Assembly (NCBI GenBank): GCA_030267565.1
Contig: BRXU01000028.1
Coordinates: 521,001-585,000, forward strand
Length of the DNA stretch: 64,000 bases
From: Pleodorina starrii
Lineage: Eukaryota; Chlorophyta; Chlorophyceae; Chlamydomonadales; Volvocaceae
Direction of reading: 5' to 3'
Shown here: positions 1 through 11,251 of the stretch, piece after piece
Layout of the letters: each line of letters opens with the position of its first letter
Position numbering within the stretch: the first letter of the stretch is position 1
Position numbers and translations under genes: made by a program
Notes under the pieces: model-generated
The model's input: only the letters and a program-made list of their open reading frames with translations
Told to the model about the DNA's origin: nothing
Database searches by the model: none

Positions 1-1
1 C

Positions 2-3000
2 ATGGCGGTGGTGCTTGATCTTTCCGCCGCGCTGGCCTCCACTTTCAGCCATGATGCCAGCATCCGGCAGCAGGCGGAGCAACACCTGGACCAGCTGAAG
101 GAGTCTAATTTTCCAGGTTACCTTGCCAGCATTACGAACGAGCTGGGGAATGAGGAGCGTGCAGACGACGTTCGTCAGGCGGCAGCACTCCAGCTCAAAA
201 ACTCGGTTGATGCCAAGGACGCGGCGCGCCGGCAGGACCTGATGGCCAAGTGGCAGGGGACCGATGCAGCTCTCAAGCAGCACATTCGGGATGTGCTGCT
301 GCGGTGTCTTCACTCTCCGAAAGGTGACGTGCGGAAGACCACAGCCCTCGTCATCGCGAAAATTGCCAACATCGACATGCAGGGCGCGTCGTGGCCCACG
401 CTCATCCCGTCTCTGCTGAACAACATGGCATCGCAGCCGCCCGCTGCCGTGGGCACGCGCCAGGCCACCCTGACGACGTTTGGGTACATCTGCGAGGAGG
501 TTGACGAGTCGCTGCTGTCGCTCGAGAATGTGAACATGATCCTGACTGCTGTCGTCGCCGGTATGGGCGCTACGGAGCAGGACGAGGTGCGACTCGCCGC
601 GATCAAGGCGCTCACCAACGCCATCCACCTCGCCCGGAACAACTTCGAGGTCGAGTCGGAGCGCACCTACCTTATGACCGTCGTCTGCCAGTGCACGCTG
701 GCGAACAGCCAGCCCATGCGCGTGGCGGCGTTTCAATGCCTGCAGCAGATCGCCGACAATTACTACTCAAAGTTGCAGTCGTACATGACGGAGCTGTACG
801 GCCTGTCGACCAAGGCTATCAAGGACGACGACGACGAGGTGGGCACCCAGGCCATTGAGTTCTGGAGCACCGTCGCGGAGTATGAGCTGGAGCTGTTGGA
901 TGACGGCAAGGACGACCAGTGCAAAAACTTCATCGGCAGCGCCGCCGAGTACCTGCTGCCGCTCATGCTGGAGTGCCTCACCAAGCAGGACGAGGACGCG
1001 CTGGAGGATGAGGGCTGCTGGAACCGTGCCATGGCCGCCGGCTTCTTCCTGAAGCTGCTGGCGCGTATCTGCAAGGACCGCGTCGTGTCGCAGGTGGGCG
1101 CTGTGCCGCTGTCGGTTTATTCCGTACCGTAATTTGTGCGCCTTTCTGATGCCCTTTGCTGCGATTTGCCTGCCTCAAGTGCCTCTTGCGCTCTGCTAAG
1201 TATGATGCGGTACCCTAACAGCGTGCCACACGTGTCGCTGCTCCTTGCCCATGAAGGTGCTTCCGTTTGTGACGGGCCACATCTCCTCCACCGATTGGCA
1301 CTATCGCGAGGCCGCCACGTTCGCGTTTGGCTCCATCATGGAGGGACCAAGCCCCGTGTCCCTCGACCAGTTCGTGCGGGCAGGCCTTCCCTTCCTCACA
1401 AATGCCCTCAAGGACCAGCACCGTGTTGTGCGGGTGAGTGTGCGCTCTCCAAACACCTTGGGATGTGTGGCAAGCTATCGTGGCTACCTAAGTGTACGGT
1501 GCCGTGTTGCGGGTGGTCGTCGGGGTATACTGCGTGTACCTTGCATGAAGGTTTTGCCGTATGTGATGGCATGGCCCAATCTCAGGATCCGCGGTTGGGC
1601 CTTGCCCACTTCTGGCTTTGGGTGTCCCGCCACGGACACCTGATTATTGCACGTAGTAACATCGTAAGCTATTTTATAAAAGCGATGTGTGCACCAAACC
1701 TGTGATCATTCTACGACATTCCGACGTAATGCTCGGGAGGACGTCGCAAGACGTTGCAGCTTATGGAGGAAAATAGGGCCCTGTTAGTCTCCGCTCATGC
1801 GACTCTGCTCTTGACATTGAAATATGAAACGCATGGCTGCATTGCTACCCATTTTCTGTCCGGGTTCGCAGGAGACGACGGCATGGGCGCTGGGCCAGGT
1901 GTTTGAGCACCTGCATGGCAACGAGGCTGACGGTCAGCAGCCCATCGTGGCAAAGGAGAGCCTTCCGCCCTTGCTCTCGGCGCTGGTTGAATCGCTCCAG
2001 GACGAGCCTCGGGTGGTGTACTACGTGTGTGACGCCATTCGCCTCCTGGCACTGGGCTTCCAGTCGTCTGACGGTAAGGCGGACATGTGCTGGTTAGCCT
2101 TTTCGACGTTGGGTTGAGTTAGCCCGGGACGTGTTCTGTCATGTTGCTGACTCGCTGGCCAGATGCATCGATCTTGCCACCTAAGAAATCCTGATGGTTT
2201 CTATCCGTGTGTAGGCGAGACGTCGCCTTTGTCGCCGTACCTTAAGGACCTGGTCCAGAAGTTGTACGAGGCGGCCGAGCGGTTCCGCAACAACCCGTGC
2301 GAGAACAGTGGGAAGGCGCAGGTTGCCGCTTACGAGGCCATTAACGACCTTGTGCGTTCATCGGCACGCGACACGTTAGAGTTCGTGGGCACGATGCTGC
2401 TGCAGGTACAGAGTGTGCAGGCGGAAAAGAGGACGCTGTATTGGGACTCGTGTGTTTTGCGAAGTCGCTGGACGCGCTGCGCTGTCCAGCTGCGGCCCCG
2501 CGCGTGCCCAGCATTATGATCTACACCTATGTGTACGGCAGATTGTCCGCGATTGCTCCACGTTCCGTTTTTATAACGTTGCGGCATGGCATGGCGTATC
2601 CTTGAAAAGCCCAACCCCGCCTTCACCCCTTTGCAACCTGATCCAGGTGGTCCTTGGCGCCATCAACTCGAACCTGGAGGTGCAGATCACGTCGCACCAG
2701 GCAGCGGAGAAGATGGCGACGCTGCAGGGGCAGCTCTGCGGCATGCTGCAGGTCTGCATGGAGCGCCTGTGCCGCACTGACGACGCGAGGGTTGCGCTCG
2801 TGCCCCACCGCGACAAGGTACGCAATGTGGCCATTGGGTTGCGCGGCGGGGGCCGTAATGTTGCCTTGTAATATTTATTCCCGTCAAACCTGCTGCGGCA
2901 TGCGGAACAGGGCGGCTCGGGAGCTTGTTCATAGAGTGCCGGATTGGAAGCACGGCGCGCTGCAAGCTGATCGCCGTGCCTGATAGACTTTGCATGAACG

Positions 3001-4500
3001 TTTCCACGCCCATCCCGTCTTTCGCCGAGTGCACGGAAGCTAGGTTGGTGTCCTTGGGTTCCAGCGAGATATTTGCGCAATCTGGTGTGTAAATGTGATC
3101 CCAAGGTAGCTCGTAACTTGCCCCGTCTTCTCCCTTTGCCCATAGATCATGGAGACTCTGCTTTCGGTGATGGCACGCACCCAGTCGGGTGCCGGCGTGC
3201 ACGAGGAGGCCATGCTGGCGGTCGGCACGTTCACGGTGGCGGTGGGCAGTGACTTCGAGAAGTACCTGCCCAACTTCATCCCGTTCGTCCGTGCGGGCCT
3301 GCAAGACCACATGCAGTGGCAGGTCTGCCTCTCCACCGTCGGCGTGCTCGGGGACGTGTGCCGCGCCGTGGGCGCCGCCATCTGGCCTTACTGCGATGAG
3401 CTGGTGTCCATTATCCTTGCCAACCTGGGCTCGCCCAACGTGCACCGCAACATCAAGCCGGAGCTGCTCACGGTGCTTGGCGACATGGCGCTGGCGATTG
3501 AGGGCGCCTTTGCAAAGTACCTGGACGCCGTGCTTACCATCCTGCGCCAGGCTATGGCCATGAGCATCCAGATGGTCAGCAGCCAAGGTGCGCTACGTTG
3601 CACCCTTGGGGTGTCGGATGCCAGGGATGCTTAGCGTGGGGGATATATCGGCATAGGGTTGAGGGTAATGCAGCGGGTGACGCACCTGTTTGGGGGATGG
3701 ACCTTCGGTGGTGGAGTGTCCATGCCAGGACGTCCAATGGGAGACGGTGAGGTTGTCAGATTTTGGCAGTGCAAAGGGGCGCGATTAACACCTGGGGGCA
3801 TCCGAATACGTGCATCTGATTACGAGCTTGCAATCCGATTCCGCGTTTCTAGCACGCTAAGCACGAAACTGTGACAGGGCTGATGCAACCTTCCATTGCG
3901 TGCCAGCAATCGCTGCAGATTACGACACGTACGACTACAACAACCTGCTGCGGCGAGGCATCATCGACGCGTTCTCCGGCATCGTCCAGGGGCTCGGGGA
4001 CGATGTAACCAAGGGCACCGGCAACGGGCCAGTCAGCCGGGACCGCCTGACCGCGGAGCTGCCGGCCGTGTACCAATTCGTGGCCAGCATTGGGGCAGAC
4101 AAGACGGCCGGCGATTCTTACGATGAGGACGTGTCGAGGGCCGCCATTGCGCTGCTGGGCGACCTCTGCAGCGTGCTGCCGGTGCGTGTCCGATGGGAGA
4201 GGAGTGCTGGAATACAGGAGGGCTGTCAGGATGTCGAGGTTATGCTAGGGTTATGCTGCTGGTTGGCCGGGGCCATGCCTTACGCTGCTGCTGCGTCTGC
4301 CATGCATGCGTCCATTCTGAATCCATTGTTTTGCCGCTGCCATGCAGACCGCCGGTGCCACCCTCGCCGGTGCCCCCAACAAGGAGTGGACGGCGCTCAT
4401 CAACTTCGTCCTCTCGTGTGGCGACGACTCACTGTCCAGCAACAACGTGAATTGGGCGATCGATTTGCTTCGGAAAGCCACGGGCGGCACGACCTTTTGA
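2..4500 (+). CDS. KPNB1: importin subunit beta-1 (karyopherin beta), 8 exons, 896 aa
   Basis: This is the nuclear import receptor that binds importin-alpha/cargo, nucleoporins and RanGTP. The exons I infer are 2-1093, 1257-1433, 1872-2073, 2215-2405, 2647-2817, 3146-3587, 3919-4181 and 4348-4500. All junctions are in phase and give 896 residues, close to the roughly 870-880 usual in the family. The protein is a run of HEAT repeats throughout. Recognisable conserved stretches include 'DWHYREAATFAFGSIMEGP', 'EPRVVYYVCDAIRLLA', 'FGYICEE', 'QVCLSTVGVLGDVCRA' and 'YNNLLRRGIIDAFSGIVQGL'. The ATG at 2 opens with the short N-terminal helix expected for the family, so the coding region looks complete although the promoter lies outside the window. 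The acceptor of exon 2 is AAG rather than CAG. The exon 6-7 join was chosen because it restores the 'DYDTYDY' segment seen in other importin-betas. Confidence 0.95.
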
Positions 4501-6513
4501 GCATCAATGATGGGTGCGCCAAGGACGGGCGGGCGTGTTGTGCGTGTGTTGTGTTAGGAAATGTGAGGGCGTGCGCAGGTGTTTAGCACTGACGAGGAAA
4601 CGTCCAGACAGTGCTCTGGTTGGGATGGGTTGCAGGGTCGGGTGTCGAATTTGCGCCTGAGGCTGTGGATCTCTGGGGCACGGGCGGTACAGTGTACTGC
4701 TCAGCCGGGCCAAGCCATCCGGGTTTTCAATAGGCGGGGGAGGAGCTGCTCCTTTCGGTAACTTGCTGCTGCCACGTGGGTCGGCGTTGACACCGAGTTG
4801 TCGGCTTCGCACCAAAGCGAAGCTCCCGCCATACTCCCAAACCAGACGCTGATCGCTTTTTGAAATGCGAGGTTGGGGCCTTGGCGTAGGGATTGTTCTT
4901 ATTTACCTGCAAGCGGGACGCAGTGGGTTAGCAAGGGCAGGGTTCGCAGTAGGTGTGCTGGTCGCGGGCTGCGGATAGCGGGGGGCTGGGCTTCATGCGT
5001 TTGCAGGGATCGCAGGATTCTGTGCCCATTTCGGTCGAGCAGGAGGAAAGCAGCGCTGGGCGAGGGCAGTCAGTTCAGTCCCTTCGAGATACGCACGGCA
5101 CGTAGGAGAGTCGGAAGGGGTATGGCGGCAGGATTGCGGCGGCAAAATGATAACAGTGCTTGGGATGGCTGGCCTTTTTATGTCATAGTTAAGGACGGGT
5201 GTGGGAGGGCAGCGAGGGGTCCGAGGCAGATGCGTGGAAGGGCGTGGGGGGAAAGCGGCTGCGTTGGCTTGTCCACCCGAACACGCTCGTATAGGTAGGC
5301 AAGGGTGTCGAAAAATGTCTTTTTAGCATAGTAGCTTTTGGAGTGTCTGTGTGTTAAGTGAAACGAGTACCCGAGGTCATCGTGACGAGAGTGTTTGCGC
5401 GATGTCGTAAATCTTGTACAGGTCAAGTGTATGACAAGTTCGACCGTACATTACGTCGTAACGGTTCGTTTGGAGATAGGCTAGTGCACAGTCTTGCTGG
5501 TGCGCCGCGGGTCACGGTTTCTGACGTGACTTCACTGTGCGTGGTGGGTTTCGAGGGACTGTCTGTGGGGGGTGCAACTACGAGTGAATTAGTCCCACGC
5601 CTTAAGGCAGGAAACCGTGCATCGTGTTAATGTGCAGCGCGATATTGTGCAGTGCAATGCGACCGTGTGCGCAGGTGCGACCGTCTACAAGTGCTTTATT
5701 CATGGGCACAATTTTTAAAGTCTTGTGTCAGTCCCCTGGTTTTCGTCATGGTTGCGCGAGTCGTGTGCGCCGCGTACATAAGTGCCAGCCATACTGTCAG
5801 CGCAGCGCTTTGTCAAGGCCCATCTTCCCCGTAACGTAAGTCAAGACCAGGTAAGTACAGCCGTGTGGATGACCAGCCAACGCGCGTATTTCGAATGGAC
5901 ATGAGCGCGTGCCCTTGTACGAACGAACGGGAGTAGGGCGGGTCAGCTACGCTAGGTCACGTGCCTTTCGAGTCGTGGTTTCCGGCTCGACCCCTGCATA
6001 CAGGTGGTGTTTGAGGTGTTCAGCGTCGTCTTTTTGGTTGGCGATGAACATCGGAAACGCGGCCTCGTCGAGTGCGCTGTGAGCCTCATGCCTCGCATTC
6101 GATCATGTCGCCAGGTGCCGATTATGCAGACGAACGGAAAGGATGCACTCGAATTTGCCCTCACGACTGCCATGAGCCCCCAAAAAGCCGCCCAGCGGCC
6201 TCGCATTGAACCAACCAGGCCGTCCCAGCTGGCGGCTGCGTGAGACAGATCGAGGGGGTCCCTGAAAATAACGTAGCGGCATACTGGCGTTCTGGCAGGA
6301 TTTTGTGACTTGCAATGTACACAAAATGTGCAGGAGCGTTTCACGACGACGGCAACAAGACGGGCGTCCCAGGGGTCATCATCGTACTAGTCCCAGCTAG
6401 TTCCAGCATTCTAAAGCAGTTTGGGAACAATACAAGTTTCCAATACATGTCAATTTGTGCTTTCCGCTCGCGCTTCCTCCATTGATAAAGAACTTTACTC
6501 AGGCTAGCAAGTA
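4501..6513. other. gene-free interval between importin-beta and ERI2-like gene
   Basis: This interval holds the importin 3'UTR and the upstream region of the next gene. I see no conserved protein, no tRNA and no clear TGTAA word. The stretch around 5280-5900 is less GC-rich than its surroundings. Open frames here are short and resemble nothing I recognise. Confidence 0.5.
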
Positions 6514-9500
6514 ATGTCACAAGCCGCAGGTGCTCCTCTCCGAAATGCTTTCGAAGTATTAATGAGCGGGCGTAATGGAAAGCAACTTCCTGCAAATAAG
6601 CGCGCGGGGGCCAAAGTGCAGAAACCGTCGTCGGTTAGGAGACGAGCGTCGTCCGGGTCCGCCCAGCCCACGCCTGCGGTCGCCAGCAAGTCACCAAACA
6701 CTCCACAACATACGCTAGTCGTGTCAGACGACAGGGACGGTTCCCTCTCCCAGGAGATTGCCAGTGAAATCCCTTCGCATGGCTCACAACCAGCCAGCCA
6801 ACAGACGTCGTTGGAGGAGCCAATAGCAGGCGCCGATATTCATGAAGAATTTGGGCAGGAGAAGCGAGGCGTGGGTCCTGGCTCGCCGGCCGACCCAGTG
6901 GACGACGCGCCCAGCACATCGGGTCGCGGCGCTCCAGAAGGGCCGCAGCAGAAACGCGCGAGGCTGATGGCGCCGTTTCGCAGCCCCACCGCGAAGACAT
7001 TCTCGCGGCAGGTGGGACACGAGAGTGTTGGCAGCGCGGCGCTGCTACGCTGTTCAACCCAACCGGGTGCCGAGCGTGTGCGGCGCCATGCTGGGCAGCC
7101 GCCGGACGTCCCCCTTCCTCCCCGGGGAGCGTCGCCAGGGGAATGTGTCATGGAGTCGTTCCACGCGTCTGGCCGCCCGTGTTTCCGCACGGCCCGCCCC
7201 CATCCCCCCCGCGCTGCCCAGGGCAACGCCCCCGCCCCTCCACTCCATGCTTCGCCGATCGCAGCGCAAATCCTCCTCCTCGGTCCGCACCCCCTGCTGC
7301 ACCCCCACGCCCCCTTGCCGACACGCAGGTGTACGACTTGTTCCTGGTGCTGGACTTGGAAGCCACCTGCACCAAGGTACGGTACGACAGCACGGTACGA
7401 CAGCTTGCGGTCACCGGCGCCGACAGTGCCTCCGTTCGTTTGAGCAAGTTGGCAGCTGGAAAGGGCCGTTGGTGAAAAGGGGCGGGAACCAGCGGCAGGT
7501 GGATGGACAGATGTATGGATAGGTCGGCAGGTGGCAGCTGGCGTCCCTCAGCCCCTCAAACCTCCGCATTCCGGTGCCCCACGCGCCACACCCACCGCGC
7601 CCACATACCGATACGCGCCCACCTACGCGCTCGCCCACCTACGCGCTCGCCCGCCACCGCTCGCCCGCCACCTCTCGCCCGCAGCGTCGCGACCTGTTCC
7701 CCATTGAGATCATTGAGCTGAGTGCGCTGCTGCTGGATGCGCACAGCCTGGCCACGCTGGGCGAGTTCCAGTCGTACGTGAGGCCCACGGAGCACCCCCG
7801 GCTGGACCCCTTTTGCGTGGAGCTCACCGGCATAGAGCAGGAGCAGGTGGGGGGGGAGGGAGGGAGGGAGGGAGGGGGGGAGGCAGGGGGGCAGCGTAGG
7901 GTTGTCCAATGAGGCAACAGGCGGGGGCGTGGGGTGGGCAATGCCGGTGACGAAGGGGGGTGGGTAATAGAAACAAGGCCGGGGCGGAGGGAACGAAGCG
8001 GGGGACGGGGGACGGGGGACGGGAGCGTGGACTGGGAGCGGGAGCCCTGCAGGGGTGCAGGGCGGGTTGCTGCTGCTGCTGCTGCTGGGGGGCTCCTCTG
8101 CTCCTGAAAGTCCTGATCCACCTAGGGAGCCGCTGGCTGCGCTCTCAACCTGCCACCTTGAGACTGCCCCTGAAAGAGAGAGAGAGGGGGGGAGGAAGAG
8201 AAGAGGAATAGAAGATAGAGAGAGAGAGCGCGAGGCGTTGCGCTCACCACCCACCCGGTAACTCGCGCAGGGGGTTGTTTTGCCCGCTGCCTCCGCCCCC
8301 CCCCCCCCGGGGGGCCCCTTGCCCGCCCCGACCCGACCCGACCCGCCCTCGCCCCCTGCCCCCCCCCATCCTTGCAGGTGGACACCGCCCCTCTCCTGGC
8401 TGACGTGCTCCCCCGGCTGCAGACGTGGCTGGAGGGTCTGGGGGCGATGGCGGAGGGGCGCTCACTGCTGCCGGTCACCTGGACCGACTGGGACCTTAAG
8501 GTGGGGTCGGGGCAGTGTGGGGGTGGGTGGTGGTGGGGGGGTGGGGGGGGTGGCGGGGTAAGGGCATGTGGATTGCAAAAGGGGAGAAAGGGGGCGGGCA
8601 TATTGGGGGGGGTAGGGTGGAGGCTCCTGGTTTGGAAGGGTGCTGGCGCGTGCTGAGCCGGGAAGCGTGGATGCGTGGAAGCAAACCCCATTTTCTCCCC
8701 GTGCGTCATTCCCGTCCCGTCCCGTGCCGTGCCGTGCCGCCCAAACCCGCGCCTCCTCCCCCACCCCCTCGCCGCGATCCCGCCCCGCGCCGCGACCCCG
8801 CCAGGTGTGTCTGGAGACCGAGTGCGAGTGGCGCAAGCTGCCCCGGCCGCCCTACCTGCGCCGCTGGTGCAACCTGAAGCGCGTCTACACCCACCGCTAC
8901 CGCCGCACCAGCAGCCTCCAGAAGTGCGTCGAGGCGCTCGGTGGGTGGGTGCTAAGTGGGTGGCTGGGTGCTGGTTGGGTGGGTGGCTGGGTGGCTGGGT
9001 GGGTGGCTGGCTGGTTGGGTGGGTGGCTGGGTGGGTGGGCCAACGCCCGCGTCGCGGCATCGCGGAACGCTTGCAATGCCCAACCCAACCCGACCCGCCC
9101 TCGCTGCGGTCCTCTTTATGGCCCCCAACCCAAACCCAAACCCCAACCCCAACCCGCCAGGTCTCCGCTGGCAGGGCCGCGCACACAGCGGTCTGGACGA
9201 CTCCCGCAACACGGCGGCGCTGCTGGTTCGGATGGTGAGAGACGGCTGCGTGCTCAAGGTCACGGACTCGTTCAAGGAGGAGCAGCCGCCCGCGCCCGCA
9301 CCCGCACCCGCACCCGCACCGGCACCAGCACCGGCAGCGGCGGTGGAGGGGCCGGGGACCGCCGGCGGCTGCGAGGGCTCCAGGGAGCCCCAGACGCCGA
9401 GGGAGGCGGGAGGGGGCTGCGGCGGCGACGGCGATGGGCCAGGGGCGGCGTCGCAGCGGTGTTCGGCGGCGAGCGGCGGTGGCGGAGGAGGCGGCGGAGG

Positions 9501-10166
9501 AGGAGGCGGAGGTGGCGGTGTGTCGTCGTTGCGGCAGACGGTGTTGACGCTGAGCACGGGCCCAGCGCCGCCGGCGGAGGCAGCGTTGTACGACAGTGGC
9601 GGCCGGTGGCTGGGCAAGTGTCGGTGCGGCGTGGCAGCCCACTTCCGCACCACCAAGAAACCGGGGGCCAACCTGGGCAGGTGGGGCGGGGCGGGCATTG
9701 GGGCGGGGGGCATGGGGCGGGGGTTGAAACCGAAGCAAGGAAATGAGTTGGGGAGGGGCCCCGAGGAGGTCGTTCGGCAGGCCTGGTACCGGTGCAGCTG
9801 ATTCCCGGTCCTCTGTCGTTCCGTACTACTTTCGTCGTACCACCCCCGTGCGCTCAACCCCGTCCCCCGGGTGCTGCGCTGCTGCGGCTCTCCTCTCCTT
9901 TTCCTAAGCCCGTCCTCTGCGTCCTCCTCTGCCTCCTCTTGCCTCCTAGCTGATTCCCGTCCTGCGCCCTCACTTCCTGCGTTCCCTCCCCCTGCAGGCA
10001 GTTTTACAGCTGCGGTCGCTGGAGTATCTCCGACCGCTCCAAGCAGTGCAGCTTCTTCGCCTGGGCGGACCAGCTGCAACTGGCGCCGGGGGTGGTGGGA
10101 GCCGCGGCAGCGGGCGGAGCGGCAAGGATGGCGGCGGCGGCGGCCAAGCGGCTAGAGGACCAGTGA
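6514..10166 (+). CDS. ERI2: ERI2-like DEDDh 3'-5' exonuclease with C-terminal GRF zinc finger, 7 exons, 551 aa
   Basis: This is predicted to be a 3'-5' exoribonuclease of the ERI family. Exons are 6514-7011, 7329-7376, 7685-7846, 8378-8500, 8805-8940, 9161-9680 and 9998-10166, all in phase. The DEDDh site is visible as 'LVLDLEATC' (D175, E177), 'VTWTDWDL' (D273/D275) and 'HSGLDDSRN' (H331 to D335/D336). The surrounding text 'VCLETECEWRKL' and 'MVRDGCVLKVTDSF' matches vertebrate ERI2 better than ERI1. The GRF zinc finger spans exons 6-7, with C476, C478, C501 and C513 and the 'CSFFAWADQ' signature, as in ERI2. Residues 1-166 are basic and disordered; 'NAFEVLM' near the N-terminus resembles a short motif seen in some nuclear repair proteins. 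About 110 residues of PA-repeat and poly-Gly sequence separate the nuclease from the zinc finger. The start is the first ATG of the open frame; upstream exons cannot be excluded. Confidence 0.9.
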
Positions 10167-11165
10167 AATGCGCCGCAGCCTGCTGCTGCTGCTGGGGGTG
10201 GGGGTGGTGGGGGTGGGGTGGTGCTGTTGTTAGCGGTTTACGGGCACGGGCGGTGGAGAAAAGTGATTGGTGAGCGTTGGCGCAGGGGGGAGCGCAGGGG
10301 AGTGGCCCCCCCTCCCGTCCCCCGCCCAAACGACTTGGGCCTAAAAGCGCATTTAGGTGGAAAGGCCTCCGGCCTCCGGAAGGCCCCCTCCCAGCAGCTA
10401 CCCGCGTCGCGCGTCTCGGCTGGGCCCGCACGACGGCGTTGCGCGGCGGCTTTCCGCGATGCGGCGGCGGCGAGGGGGGCGGGGGGTTAGGGGGGCTTGT
10501 GATGGGGATTTGGCGGGCTGGGCCTAGGGCTGTGTTGGCAGGAATGATTGGCAGAAATGATTTGAGAAAGTCCCGATGCAACATGACGCAGCGGCGGCGC
10601 AGCAGCGACTGGGCATGGCGGCCGCTCCAATGCCCCGATGTCCAATCTACGACGGTAACAACAAACCCGGCCTCCACAAACCCAAACCGCGTCCATCTTC
10701 ACTCCTCGACCGGCATCAACCACCGGCGCTTCTCGACCGGACTCTCGCCAAGCTACGGTAAACGGGGGTTACCCCCCCCCGGCTCACCACACACACACAT
10801 ATCATCACAACCATCGTCCTTCACCCACCCAGTTCTCCTCTCCTGGTCAGGCAGGTGGCCAAGCCGTCCAGGTGCTGCAAGACGCGCCTGCTTAGCTTCT
10901 CAATCTCCGTTGAACGCAGTCAATCAAACGCACCGACCGGACTCACCCGGTGAATCCTGGGCACACACCTAACCCCACCAAGTGGGTGTGCAGAGCAGAG
11001 CAGAGCACAGCACAGCACAGCACAGCACAGCAGGTCGGGGATATTGGGCATCAGCACCCGACCAATTGCGCCACCGCACGACACATCTTTGCGACCACTC
11101 AAGATGCTCGCAGCAGCCCCTCACCTCATCTCATCTTACATTACATTACATCACACCACACACGA
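10167..11165. other. convergent 3'-3' interval between ERI2-like and zinc-finger genes
   Basis: This is about 1 kb of shared downstream region between a plus-strand and a minus-strand gene. It has no recognisable coding content. A (cagca)n run lies at 10996-11032. Three consecutive minus-strand TGTAA words sit at its right end (annotated separately). Confidence 0.5.
11136..11150 (-). terminator. triple TGTAA, possible poly(A) signal of the zinc-finger gene
   Basis: Three head-to-tail TGTAA words on the minus strand lie 16-30 bases past the zinc-finger gene's stop codon. TGTAA is the usual green-algal poly(A) signal. A 3'UTR this short would be unusual, so the assignment is tentative. Confidence 0.4.
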
Positions 11166-11217
11166 TCAAGAGCGCTTCCGGCCGCCGATGGTCGGAGAAT
11201 CCTCGCGCCGCCACCGC

Positions 11218-11251
<34 letters not shown>

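Noticed and set aside
8122..9738. 538-residue minus-strand open frame opposite ERI2.
   Set aside because: It is antisense to phase-consistent ERI2 exons and introns and consists of low-complexity Pro/Arg/Gly sequence.
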